From Scenedesmus sp. ARA3 (taxonomy: Eukaryota > Chlorophyta > Chlorophyceae > Sphaeropleales > Scenedesmaceae), in contig RWJK01001422.1 in NCBI GenBank assembly GCA_004335835.1, positions 23,897-87,896 on the forward strand: a stretch of DNA of 64,000 nucleotides. The letters run 5' to 3'. Under the pieces are notes generated by a model, which was not told where the DNA came from, made no database searches, and worked only from the letters and a program-made list of their open reading frames with translations. This document shows, piece by piece, positions 11,524-22,800 of this stretch (within the stretch, counting starts at the first letter, position 1; every line of letters starts with the position of its first letter). The translations under genes were made by a program, and so were the position numbers.

Positions 11524-14255
11524 CAAGTGCATGGCGGTGTCCGTGGGGCTGGCGGCTTGAGGTCTGCCTGCAGTTGCATGTGGTTTGGTGCCTGGGTGCT
11601 GATACACGTGGTTGGGCCGCTGCTGCTGTTGCAGCTGCTGTTGCACGTGTCATCTCTGCCGCCGGACTCTTCAGGTTATGCTAGTAGTTGTTGCCGCGGG
11701 GCTGGGGGTTGCATGGTTTGGCTGGGACGGCCTGTCAGCGCAGCTAATTGCAGTAGCTGTGTACTGCTTGTGACGGCTGCAGGAGTCCTGTTTGGGGGTT
11801 GCTGCTGTTGCATTGCTTCGCCGTGTTTGGTCGAGCTAGCTGCAGCAGCGGGTGGTGCCACTGATGCTGCTGCTGCTGCTGCTGCTGCTGTGGCATCATT
11901 CACAGCCCTGTTCAGCTTGTTTTGGGGTGGCATGGCCACAGTGCATTCTTCTTGTTGTTAGCAGATGCCAGCGTGTTGCTCAGGTGCAACAGCTGCTGCT
12001 GCTGCTGCTGAACACCATACTTGCAGACTGAGCTTGTGGGTGGCTGGCAGCGCGCTTTTTCCCTGCTGAATGCAAAACTCGGCAGCACGCGCGGTACCTG
12101 CACAGCCTCACCACTTGCAACGCATGCGCAGCCAGCTCTGTGCATAAGAGCTGGCATATTCTCAGGCAGCTTAGCAAGCGTGCTGGTGCTTGCGCCGCAT
12201 CCTGCGGCGCTGCTGCAGCCAGCACAGGCAGAGCAGATACATCCTGCGAAGAGTTTGTTGTGTCAGTTCGGCCTGTTTGTTTGCAAAGTGTTACTCTTGC
12301 TTACGCATGGCGGCACCTTTTGGTGGTTTGGTGGTGGGATGGCCTGTGCATTGCAGGAAACTGCACTGCCTAGGCTGTGCTTGCCGCTGCAATGTGTGTG
12401 GATGGCTGCGTGCCTGTGCTGCTTGCAATGGCATGCTGCTGTGCTGTCATGCTGGCACAGCCGCCAGTGTCAGCAGCAGCATCTCTGCAGTGTGGCCTTG
12501 CTGCAGTTGGTATCTTTGTGTGTGTTGTTGTGGTTGCGTCCAGCTGCTGTTGCTGCTGCGGTTGCGGTGTGCAGCCTGTTGCAGCAGCATCATTGGAAAC
12601 GGCCGAACCGACGTGTCTATTGTGGGCGCCAAAGGTCGCTTTTGGTTCTAGCAGCATGCTGGCAGTTGCATGCTGCTATCAAAACCAAACGCGACCCGCA
12701 TTCAGTTTTAGGGGTTTTGTTTCATTTAGGTGTGTGTGCTGTGCCTGTGCTCTCTCGGCCAGCTGTCGCAGTGTGCAAGAGGCACCTGAACTTGCCCTAG
12801 GTGCTGGCTGGTAGCATTTAAGAGGGTGTGGCAGCCTGGCTTAACCGGGTGCATGTGGGTTTTGCTATTGCTGCGTCTATGCATATGTTTGGTTGCGGGG
12901 CTGGACGCCGCAGCCTGCATGAAGCGGGTCAGCCGCGAAATTTATTTTACAATATTTGACCGGCCCACGTTACTTTGACTTTGACCCCCCGCCTTGTTTG
13001 AGCGTGACGTAGCCAACCAGGGTTGTGGCGAGTTGGCGTTGACTGAAGGCTGCCGTTGATATGAGAAACCGGAGCTGATGGTGTGCATATACGTAGGCTG
13101 CGCGTTACACCTTGTCTATGATTACTTTGAGCATACCACATCCCGTTGTGTACAATCAACTCGACGCGTGTGTGCATATACCTAGGAAGGGTATGTGCAT
13201 GTATGCAGGCAGCAGCGAGGGTTCAGCACCCGCACTGCTGGCAGCAGGAGGTATTGCAGCCATCCACTGATGGTGTTTTTGGCAGCGCTGTGTCGGGCCA
13301 GGGGCTGTGTTTCTAGCAGCCTCTGTGAGGACTCTTCACAGAATTCGAATGTCGGACATACGAATTACAGGCTCACATCATTCAGGTGCCAGGCTGCATG
13401 TAGATTAGCACGTACGCCAGCAAGAAGCAGGCATTTTGTGGTTTTGCCGCCGACGCTGCAGGTAGCCAGCCAGTCACACTGAAATGCACATATGCTTCGA
13501 ACAGCAACCTCAGTGGCTGCAGTTGGGCTGGTGCAGGCATTGATGCAGTTGTTTCATTGGGCTGCTCAGCAGCTGTGCCCTGCGCCCTTGTGGCACAACG
13601 TGGCAAGAGTGTAGGGGTGTAACCACACGTCCTGTACGGCGATTGCAGATCAGCCTGAGCAGCACGACTTCGACTTGTCCCGATTTACAAGTTGCGTACA
13701 TGTTGCGTACGCCTCAGATCAAACCGTAAAGACAGCCAAGTATTCCAGCCATGCACGCTGAGCCATATGCAGAAATCAGCCTAAAACTCCTGGAACTTCC
13801 TTGACTCGAAGTTATTTCTGTAGCAGGAGCGCCAGCCGCCGCTGCTGCAGCGCAGGCAGGTAGCCCCCACCCCACCCCACACGCACACGTTGTGCACGCC
13901 ACAGTAGCAAGCCTCGCAGCGACGAACGGCGGACGCAAGCCCGCAAAAACTTTGTGGGGCATGGTCCGTAGGGAAGAGTACTACTCGTGCATGATGCATC
14001 TGCACGACTGCTGCTGCAGCTGCAGCCGGCCCCGTACATGTATTGCAATATCGCATCGCAAAGCGGCGGTTCAGATGACCCTGCTCAGCTGTAACGGCTG
14101 CCACACCAGGGCAAACTTTCATACAGAGGCACTGCCACTGAGTGGTGCCAGCACCGCTGTAGCTGCAGCTGCACTGTACACACATGTGCCACACAAGCAT
14201 CTGCAGTGTGGCTGCGCGTCCTGCTCAGCAACAGCAGCAGCAGCTGCTGCTGCGA
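11524..14255. other. Convergent intergenic region between KCS and the ELMO gene
   Basis: No exon could be supported. From 11524 to about 12950 the plus strand is rich in TG, TGTTG and GCTGCTG, which I read as a long KCS 3' UTR or downstream tract. The long open frame at 12021-12800 has no protein-like pattern and fits this skew. From about 12950 the composition is more balanced. TTACA at 13685-13689 is a TGTAA for the minus-strand ELMO gene, 570 bp past its stop. Confidence 0.45.
13685..13689 (-). terminator. Candidate TGTAA polyadenylation signal for the ELMO gene
   Basis: TTACA on the plus strand reads TGTAA on the minus strand, about 570 bp beyond the stop. Weak, position-based evidence. 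Confidence 0.25.
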
Positions 14256-17200
14256 TCACGCCGGCGGCCGCGCGTGCCGCTCCGCTGCCGCCATGGCCTG
14301 CTCCGGCGCTGCGGCCAGGCGCAGCAGGCGCGCTGGGTGCTGCCCCGCGTACTCTTCCAGCTGCTTCAGCACAAAGCCCGCCTCACGCATCGTCTTGCCC
14401 TGCACCCACCTGCGGACACATGCAGCGGATGCATCAATGTGAGCCTCTGAAGTATGACAGTGTAACGCGTTCCAACGGTCTTGCCCTGCACCTCCGCAAG
14501 CCTACACCATAAACGTTTGAGACCCAGCGAACAAGCCCAAGCGGCAGCCAGACTATCAGAACTAGCAGCTCCGAGCTGGCGGCCGCCAACTTCTTCTGCT
14601 GTGTGGTGACAATCACAGATTCTGCCTGTCTAGATTGCAATGTCAGCAACTGCCAGCCGTTCAGCGACTGTGTTGGCATCAACACTCGAGCAATATGTCG
14701 TGACTTGATCTGAGTGGCCAGCAGCGGCAGCTGCGGCGGCCTGTTTCTACGCTTTGACCAGCAATTCAATTGCAAGGCTTGCGCAAGCCAACAACTGCCG
14801 GTACTACCAACTAGTAGCTGCTGTTCTTGCAAACCAGCTAGCTTGTTGTTTGCTCTGGCTGGTCGTGCAGCCCACCTAGTAGAACTCGTCCAAGGCGCCG
14901 CAGTAGCAGGAGTTGGCTGTCCTGGCCCTGAACTGCATCGCCCTACACACCCATCATCAACTCGACTGGTCAACAGCAGCACACGCACCCTTGCATATAA
15001 CTTATAGAACGCGCCGCAGTAAAAGCAGTTGGCGGCAGCAAGGTGACTGCCCAAACACCCAACATCAGCTTGCTCGGCCAACAGCAGCACACCCACCTCG
15101 CGTAAAACTCATAGAACGCGCCGCAGTAAAAGCAGTTGGCAGCTGCCAGGTGGCTGCCGGCCCGCCGCGCGTGGCGGGCCAGCGCGCCGCCCCGCAGTGC
15201 CACCAGCGCCCAGCGGCTGATGTTGAGCGACACCACTGCCAGCGGGAACTCCTGGCGTGCACTGCAGGGGTGAAACAACGTGGCAAAACATGGCATGTGG
15301 CCAATGGTAAGGCCAGCAGGGAATGACAGATTGAACTCAGCCGCAAGCACCAACAGTGCATTCAATGATTGTGCAGACACCACAGCCAGAGGGAACTCCT
15401 GGCGGGCGCTGCAAGGGGTGAGCATGACAAGTAGTAAGTGGCAATGTCTAGGGTTAGGCAGAATGGGCGTACTTGCAAGCACTAGGGCTGCAAGTGGTGC
15501 TTGCGCAGACACAACATCCAGAGGAAACTCCTGGCGGGCGCTGCAAGGGGGTGACAAGCGGCAAGCAGCAAGTGGCGAGACCTGCAGGGAATGACAGAAT
15601 GGACTGAGCCGCAAGCACCAGCAGCATAACTCATGCGTGTGCAGACACCATAGCCAGCGGTAACTCTTGGCGGGCGCTGCAGACAGCAAAAGGCAGCAGG
15701 GGTGTGGCGCAAGCAACAAGTGCGGATGTGCAAGCACTGTGATCATACTTACTGCAGCAGTGCTGCTCTGCTACAGTACTCCAGGCTGATTACCTTAGGG
15801 GAAACTGTGGTGCATCTACACTCCCGCCGCCATCATCGGCGCTGATGCTGCACCAATAAACCAATCAACCTTGTCCGAGCCTCACCTGATGGAAAGCTGT
15901 TACAGCTTCTGCGCCGCCGCAGGGCTGTGGTGCGTCAGGTACAGCAGCTGCAGCAGCCCCAGCATGCCTCAGCAGCACTCATGTTGTCCCAACCTTGCGC
16001 GTGTGTGATCCTCACCTGATTGACAGCTGGTACAGCTTCTGCGCTGCCACAGGGCTGTGGTGCGTCAGGTACAGCAGCTGCAGCAGCCCCAGCATGCCTC
16101 AGCAGCACTCATGTTGTCCCAACCTTGCGCGTGTGTGATCCTCACCTGATTGACAGCTGGTACAGCTTCTGCGCCGCCACAGGGCTGTGATGATGCAAGT
16201 ACAGCAGCTGCAGCAGCCCCAGCATGCCCACGCCCCTCAGGTCTGTGGCGGGGTCATCACCCTGGAAGCCGATGGCGCCCCAGTGCTGCCCGAAGCGCGG
16301 CACGGGCCCGGGCTGGCCTGCAGCAGCAGCAGCAGCAGCAGCAGATGTAGAGTCAGTGCTTCGACACAACTACACATGGGTGCCATCACTAGCAGTTCTA
16401 CTGGTGTGCGAGTACTCTCCGCCTGGTTGTTGGCAGCATGAAGTCTCGACAAGCCACTGTGCAACGCCCGGCATGGTCCCACCTGCCCCCTGGCACCACC
16501 ACAGCTGCACTCACCTGTGAACGCGCAGTACACCGCTTGCAGGATGCGCGTGTGCACCTCGCTCGCATCATTCAGCCCTGTCTTAGCCAGGCTCAGCAGC
16601 AGCACCACCTCCTCATGTGCAGCACTGCCATCAGCAGCAGCCAGCTCAGCCCCTCCTCCCCCACATGCCACATCAGCAGCAGCAGCAGCACCACATGCTC
16701 CACAAGCCAGCAGCTGCGCCAGCCGCCGCGACAGCCAGCTGCGTTGTTTGGGGAGGCTTTGCAGGACAGTTGCGCGGTGGCTGCGCAGGTCGGTGGCCAG
16801 TAAGGACGCCTCGGCTGCTGGGTAGGCAACGATGCATCCTGCTGCTGCTGCTGCTGCTGCGCTGGTTGAATCCTGCAAGCAGGCATGCCAGTCAGTATAG
16901 CAGTACAGCAAAGCGTGCTTGCCAGATCCTGTCCTTTGCTATCTCAAAGCAGGCAGTTGCCAGCAGCTGCTGTGACATGCACATGCACAGCACACACGTC
17001 ATGGCATCACATCTGCTCACAGTGCAACCGTGCCTGAGCAAGAAAACTCAGCTGACTTCGCACTCCTGCTGCAACAGCCATCCTGCAAGGCTCACCTGCT
17101 GCTGCAACTCTGCCAGCCGCTGCCTGTTTGCTGCCTCCCACTCATCCTCCTCAACAGCAGGCACTGCTGCTGCTGCTGCTTCACCAGCAGCAGCACCAGC

Positions 17201-17681
17201 AGCAACAACACTCGCAGCAGCAGCTTCACCAGCAGCTGCAAGCTTGTCTCCGCCAGCTTTGTCTGCTGCAGAGCCCTTTGGGCAGACTCGCAACTGTACA
17301 GCTGCCTCAATGCTGCCAGAGCTGGCTACACTGCCTTGCTCTGTTAGCAATGCTTCTGCTTCCGCTGTGGCTGCTGCCTCTGACAACACCGCTACCTGCT
17401 GCTGCTGCTGCTCCTGGCTGTGTTTCAAATGACAGGCATTGTTTTGCTGCTGCTGCGAGCAGATCGTAGCTTCCTGCCATCCCTGTGCGCTGCTGCTGCT
17501 GCTGCAACTACAGCCGGCACTCTGCATAGCACTGCTGTGCAGCTGCAGCTCTACCTCACTTGCATCAACAGCTGCTGCAGAGCTATCTACACTGCCAACG
17601 TTGCCGACACCACCACAATCAGCAGCCTGTAAGCTGCAGGCATGCTCCTGCAGGCTCTGCGGTAATACCACTGTCGCATCT

Positions 17682-17721
<40 letters not shown>

Positions 17722-19245
17722 CCGCTGACTCCTCATCCAGGCCTTCATTGTCTGCCTCCATCACTGCACTGAGCGTGCGCCTGTTCAGCAGAGAGGGGAA
17801 CTGCGCTGCTGCCCAGGACTCCTCCTGTACTCCGAACAACACAGCACAGCACAGCACGACATCAGCACAGCACAGCGCAGCACGGCGCAGCGAAGTCAGA
17901 TGACAAGAGGCATATGACAACACCTTCCAGCTGTGCATTACTTTGACACTGCTCTGTCAAGGGAAACATGGGCGTTCAGAGGCAAGCTGACGGCAGCTGG
18001 GCAGTACACGCAGTATGCAAACCAGGGCCAAGGCGGCTAACAAACATGCTGGTTGCTTGGAACGACATCTGATGACCTGTTGCATGCGGTACTAATACAT
18101 AAGGCTGTCAAGCAGGTGCACATGGCAGCAATCACCTGGTACTCAGGATGATGCACACCATGCTGCTGGTACGTGCTGCTGCTGCTGCTGCTGCTGCCTG
18201 CAGGAGGCATAACGTCCAGGAAGTCAAACTCGTCAGCAGCAAAGCCGCTGTGGTGAGGGGCCAAGCTGCTGCTGCTGTTGCTGGGTGCGCTGCTCGAGCA
18301 GCGAGCTGAAGCTGCCTGTATGCAGTTGAAGCAGCAGCAGTAGCAGTAAAAGCAGGCGTGTTCCTTCCACTCTGGAACAGCCAAGCAGCATGGTTTATGC
18401 TGTCGTTGAAATAGCGACTTATAGCCGCATGTTCAGCCACACTGCTGCTCAACTGGAGCAACAGCGATGCGATGGCTACATTGACTGCACTGCACATCAG
18501 CCGTCTTGCATTTTCACTATTAAGTTCAAGCCAGCAGCTTCACCCATGCTGCCGCTCACCTTGAGGCCCTCGCTTTCAAACATGGAAGCCACCTGCTGCT
18601 GCTCCTGCTCAGCCGCATCAGCTGCACTGTGGCCCTACTTCAAATGCCTAATTCCTATGCCGCAGCTCCAGCCATGCTGCTGCTCACCTTGAGACCCTCT
18701 CCCTCAAACATGGAGGCCAACTGTGGCGTGTGTGGCGTGGGCGCTGCAGCAGCCTCGTCCACGCTGCTCTCCGAGAAGCAGCACTCGGACGGCAGCATGC
18801 AGGCAAAGTCTGGCAGCTCAAGCGACATCAGGCCTAGGTGCCCTCCTGCAGGCTGCCGCAAGCCGCTTGTTCCGCTACTGCTACTGCTACTGCTGTTTCC
18901 TGGCAAGCTGCTACTGCTGCCGTTTGCTGAGCCGTATGATATGCTGCTGGCTCCGCCGTCGCTGCTGCAACATTTAAAGCTGCCCCATGCTGCTGCAATG
19001 TCTCCTGCAGCAGCTTCCTGGCCAGGTAGTGAGGCATTCAAGCTGCAGGATCCGCCGCTGCTGCTGCTGCTGCTGCTGTTGCCGCAGATACTGCTTGCTG
19101 CACCCTCAAGCAAGCTTGGCGTTCTGTGGTGCCTTGGTGGGGTTGAGGGCTGGCTTCCACTGCCGGTAGGGGACAGCTCAAGGTCAAACGATGCTCCATC
19201 CAGGGGGAATGACCCCAAGTTTATGCTGGTCAAACTGTTTGTCAT
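14256..19245 (-). CDS. ELMO/CED-12 domain protein
   Basis: Seven exons on the minus strand join in phase: 19245-18688, 18315-18136, 17824-17096, 16872-16515, 16317-16146, 15261-15097 and 14409-14256 (771 aa). Residues 1-~490 are low-complexity, with Ser, Gln (12 or more in a row) and Ala tracts. The ELMO domain follows: EVHTRILQAVYCAFTG, then HWGAIGFQGDDPATDLRG with GMLGLLQLLYL, then NCFYCGAFYEFYARW and a C-terminal helix. ELMO/ELMOD proteins act as GAPs for Arf-family GTPases or as Rac-GEF partners in animals. The stand-alone ELMO architecture, with no PH domain seen, suggests the ELMOD/Arf-GAP side; this is inference. The ATG at 19245 is the first Met of the longest first exon; an upstream exon is possible. 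Five intronic echo arrays are present. Confidence 0.85.
14456..14505 (-). repeat. Echo fragment of ELMO last-exon head
   Basis: Minus-strand GGTGCAGGGCAAGACCGTTGG resembles the head of the last exon (VQGKTM) immediately upstream of the functional copy that starts at 14409. Short and decayed. Confidence 0.6.
14870..15165 (-). repeat. Donor-side echo array, ELMO exon 6 (3 copies)
   Basis: The exon tail encoding HLAAANCFYCGAFYEFYAR with its GTGGGT donor (exon end 15097) recurs downstream on the minus strand at about 14990-15048 (GAFYKLYAR) and, more decayed, at about 14874-14930. The linked intron text (CTGTTGGCCGAGCA, GTTGACCAGTCGA) is duplicated too. Confidence 0.85.
15230..15690 (-). repeat. 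Acceptor-side echo array, ELMO exon 6 (4 copies)
   Basis: Exon heads encoding ARQEFPLAVVS (variants LDVVS, LAMVS) start at minus-strand positions 15676, 15540, 15408 and 15261 (periods 136, 132, 147). Only the last continues into the full exon. The accompanying intron sequence (CTGCGGCTCAG..., CCTGCAG) is also repeated. Confidence 0.92.
15881..16317 (-). repeat. Donor-side echo array, ELMO exon 5 (3 copies, exact 130-bp period)
   Basis: The exon tail LLQLLYL.HHSPVAAQKLYQLSI plus GTGAGG donor recurs with donors at 16145, 16015 and 15885. The two echoes are almost identical to each other over 130 bp, far more than to the intact exon, so the latest duplication is recent. They read Thr-His-His where the exon reads His-His-His. 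Confidence 0.95.
17690..17725 (-). repeat. Poly-Gln CAG tract in the ELMO protein
   Basis: About twelve CTG triplets on the plus strand encode consecutive Gln in exon 3. Adjacent intron text at 17840-17885 holds an (AGCAC)n-type short repeat. Confidence 0.85.
18540..18720 (-). repeat. Donor-side echo, ELMO exon 1 (2 copies)
   Basis: The exon 1 tail ASMFEGEGLK|GTGAGC ends at 18688. A copy, SMFESEGLK|GTGAGC, ends at 18560, period 128 bp. Confidence 0.85.
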
Positions 19246-19865
19246 GCTGGCACTGCTGACAATGCTGCGGCAGGATCAGTGGTCGCTGCAGTACAGCATG
19301 TTTGTGCCAGCTGACAGGCAAGCTGGCTGAGGAGTCTTCTGCAGCAGCAAGTGCTGCAGCTCCATTAAGCTGCCGGGTGTAGCATTGCGGGGATGTACTG
19401 CATGTGTGCCTGTTCCTGCTCAGCTGTAAGTCTGCATGGCATGTGCCACAGCTCTTGCTACATCTATGCTGGCTCCTGCTGCTCTTGCTGGGGGTGACGG
19501 TCTTTGATAGCTGTTACTAGTTTAGAGGCAATCCTTCGAATGAAAATTGGACGTAAGGTGCTCAGCGCGTGTACAGCAGTGCCAAACACAGCAGCAGGAG
19601 AGTCTGACTCGAGTTATGCAGTGTAGCTACTGCTGTTCAATCAAACACTTCGTGCAAAACAGCATCTTGAACGTTTTGCATTGAACCTTTGGCATACCGC
19701 GCCATCAGCTGCTACAATGTCACTCTCGGAAAGTCGTGGCGGTACACCATGCTTTTCCGCTGTCTCTGACTGTTGCATTGTGTTCAATTCATTTGTTTCG
19801 TTTGGAATTCGCTTCAAGCACCTATTATAAGCAGTTACAGCGATCTTGTTGAGCAGCAGTGCACA
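19246..19865. other. Divergent intergenic region (ELMO and methyltransferase 5' flanks)
   Basis: 620 bp shared by two divergently transcribed genes. From about 19500 it is markedly less CAG-rich than the genes, as expected for a promoter region. A TATAA-like TATTATAAG is at 19823-19831, about 40 bp upstream of the ATG at 19866; I treat it only as a possible element. Confidence 0.4.
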
Positions 19866-22800
19866 ATGAACACCATGCTGCTGCGCCACCACACCTTGCG
19901 TAGAGCTATCATATGCGGGTACAGCAATCAACAAAGGACCTACGGCACGAACAGGACAGGCGGCAGGGGAGGGTCTGAACCTCGCCAGTATCAGCAGCAA
20001 CAGCGCCGGCGGCAGCAGCAGCAATGGGATGATGATGGCTACTCTTCATACAACAGCTCTAGACCGCCGCGTCGCCGCGTTGAAAAAGCTCCAAAGCAGC
20101 TGCTCAGGCGCCCTGGCCAGCAACACACGTACTTGGTGTCTTGCCACCCTGGCCTAGAACAGGTCAGCACCAGCTCTACAGTCCTGAGCTGCTCGATTAC
20201 TGCGTCATGTGCCGCGCTGCAGCACCCCAGACATTTTGCGAGCACACTAGCAAGCGTATAGAGGATCGCATACACATGCTTGCTACTGTTTCCATCCATG
20301 CCATGTCTGCACACCAACAGCCTTCAAAAAATCATCCGCTCCTGATGTTTCCTGCAGGTGACAGCGGATGAGCTGCAGCAGCCTGGCCTGGAGGCAGCGC
20401 AGGGCGTTGAGGTCATAGCACCAGGCAGGGTGGCCTTCTCGTGAGTTTCCTGCAAGCAGCAGCTGCTGCGTCTTGATTGCTGTTGATTGTTTCCCTTGGT
20501 GTTGGCATGCTGCCACTGAAGTCATAGCACCAGGCAGGGTGGTCTTCCCGTGAGTGTCCTGCAAGCAGCAGCTGCTGCCTCCCCATTGCTGTTGATGAAC
20601 ATTCCTTTTGGTGTGGAATGCCAGCACGGGTGTCCCCGCAGCATGTGCTGCATCACAACAAACAACTCATTTGTCTCTGACCTGCAATGTAACCAGCAAT
20701 GTTCAGATCAACACTTTTGCATCAACACGAGTTTGACATTCATGCCATGTTGCTGCCACTACTGCTGCTGATGATGCCGCTGCGGTTGCAGGTCTGACTC
20801 TTTGGCAGGCGGCTATGCAGCGGCGCTGTGCCTGCGATCAGCCACGCGTGTGCTGCAGATCATACACGAGGAAGACCTGAACCCAGACAGGGCAGCAGGA
20901 GACACGGTAAATGATACGCCAGTCATCTTCATGCTGTCCGCAGTTGCCTCTCAGCGTTGGGTTGTGCTGAGAGCTCATGTCTTTGAATACCAACAGTGCG
21001 AGCAGCTGCCAGTGCTTGGCAAGCTCAGCAGTGCTGAAAAGCACAGCGTGAGCGTGTGTGTGTTGCCACCCTGCTTGCCATCCAAGCACAACCAGCAATG
21101 CTGCGCAGCCAGCACACTGCTACACATCGACATAAACACCATGCACCTGCACTTGACGGTACCCACTGAAAGCATTCAAGCCTAAGCTCTGGTGCTGGTG
21201 CTTGCCTGGCTGCAGGTGTATGAAGCCACTCGTGCAGGCGCACCCTGGCAGCAGCTGCTGCAGCCTGGGCAGACGCTAGGGGTGCACTGCATGCACTTCT
21301 ATGGCAACAGCAACATAACAAACAGCCAGCTGGTTGCGCGGCGCGTGCGGGACGCCGTCTGCGACGCAGTGAGGGATGCACGGTGGGTGGCAGCAGCGGC
21401 AGCAGGAACAGCAGCAGCAGCAGCAGGTACAGCAGCGGTTTGGTTGTGCTGACACAGTCAAGGATGACACACACTGCAACCTTCTGTACTGTCACAATAC
21501 GCTGGATTGGTATGCAGCCCAGCAGGATCACCTGCATATGCAATCATTGCACCCGCCTAGTGCCCCTAGGGACTGTCAATCTACTGTTGCTCCGTGCTTT
21601 TGGGTGATTTATTTGCTTTGGTATGGCTGCAGGGGCGTGCGGCCCGCTCCTCCTGATGGCGCGCCAGACCTGCCGCTGGTGTTCCAGATGCTCGATGACC
21701 GGCTGCAGCTGTTCAGGGACCTGGGGGGCGGCAGCCTGCACAGGTGTGCCATGTTGCAGATGGTTTCAGGACAGATATGAGCCTGCATGAGCACATCGTG
21801 GTGCATGACTGGATGCAGCTGTTCAGGGACCTTGGAGGTGGCAGCCTACACAGGTGCGCTGCTGCACGCTGCTGCATGTGCAGATGTGTCTAGCGCAGTA
21901 CTCAGTGCTGTGCAGCTCATTGAGAAGTGACTCTGGCTCTGCTGTGGCTACATGGCCTCAAGATCAGGCAGAGAAGGGCACATTCCATTTCATTTTTTCA
22001 TGAAACTACACATAAAACTAGATGTTGCAGTCGTTGACTTTGTGCTGCCTTTGCTGGTGGTTGTGTACTGCCTGCAGGCGCGGATACAGGTCCGGTGCTG
22101 CAATGCACAAAGCTGCGCTCAACGAGGCAGCTGCGGCGGGGCTGCTGCTGCTGGCGGGATGGCAGCAGCACAGTCAGCAGCAGGGTGAGCAGTCTTCTGC
22201 AGCTGCCGCTGTGTTGCCAAAGGCGCTGCTCGGCAGCATGAAGCGCGCTGCATTGCTCATGGTCAGCAGTGGTGCTTGCAAGAATCATGACTGCATGTTG
22301 AACTCAAGTATGTGCTTCTACATGGCTGCAGCTGTAGTGGCACTTGACAGCAGCAACCTTGAACACCGTCTTCAACAGTAACCGCATCCATCACATCCAT
22401 CGTGCTGATGTTTCCCTACCTTCTTATTGCTTGCAGGCGTTGTGTTGGCCGACCCAATGTGCGGTTCAGGCACGCTGCTGATTGAAGCGGCGCTCATCGC
22501 CACAGGCGCCGCGCCCGGCCTGCTGCGCAGCAGGTGGCCCTTTGAGGACTGGCACGACCACGACTCGCAGGTGGGTGCGTTGCAGTATTTTTGAACTGAA
22601 AATGGACCGTGTGTCAGTTTGATGCGCCGTAGCCGATGCATCAAGCAAGGCATGGCACGTGGCACGACCACGGCTCGCAGGCGGGTGCGCCATAATCAAT
22701 TGTAAGCTTGACAGATCAAGCGTGGGCATTGATGCGTGGTAGGCAAATAGGCTCAAGTGGGGATATGCTTAAATAGTAAGCGTGGCCCTGAACGCCACCA

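Noticed and set aside
12021..12800. A 259-codon open frame downstream of KCS
   Set aside because: Translation is Cys/Leu/Ala/Val-rich low complexity from GCTGCTG/TGTTG DNA with open frames in several phases; no protein-like pattern or domain.
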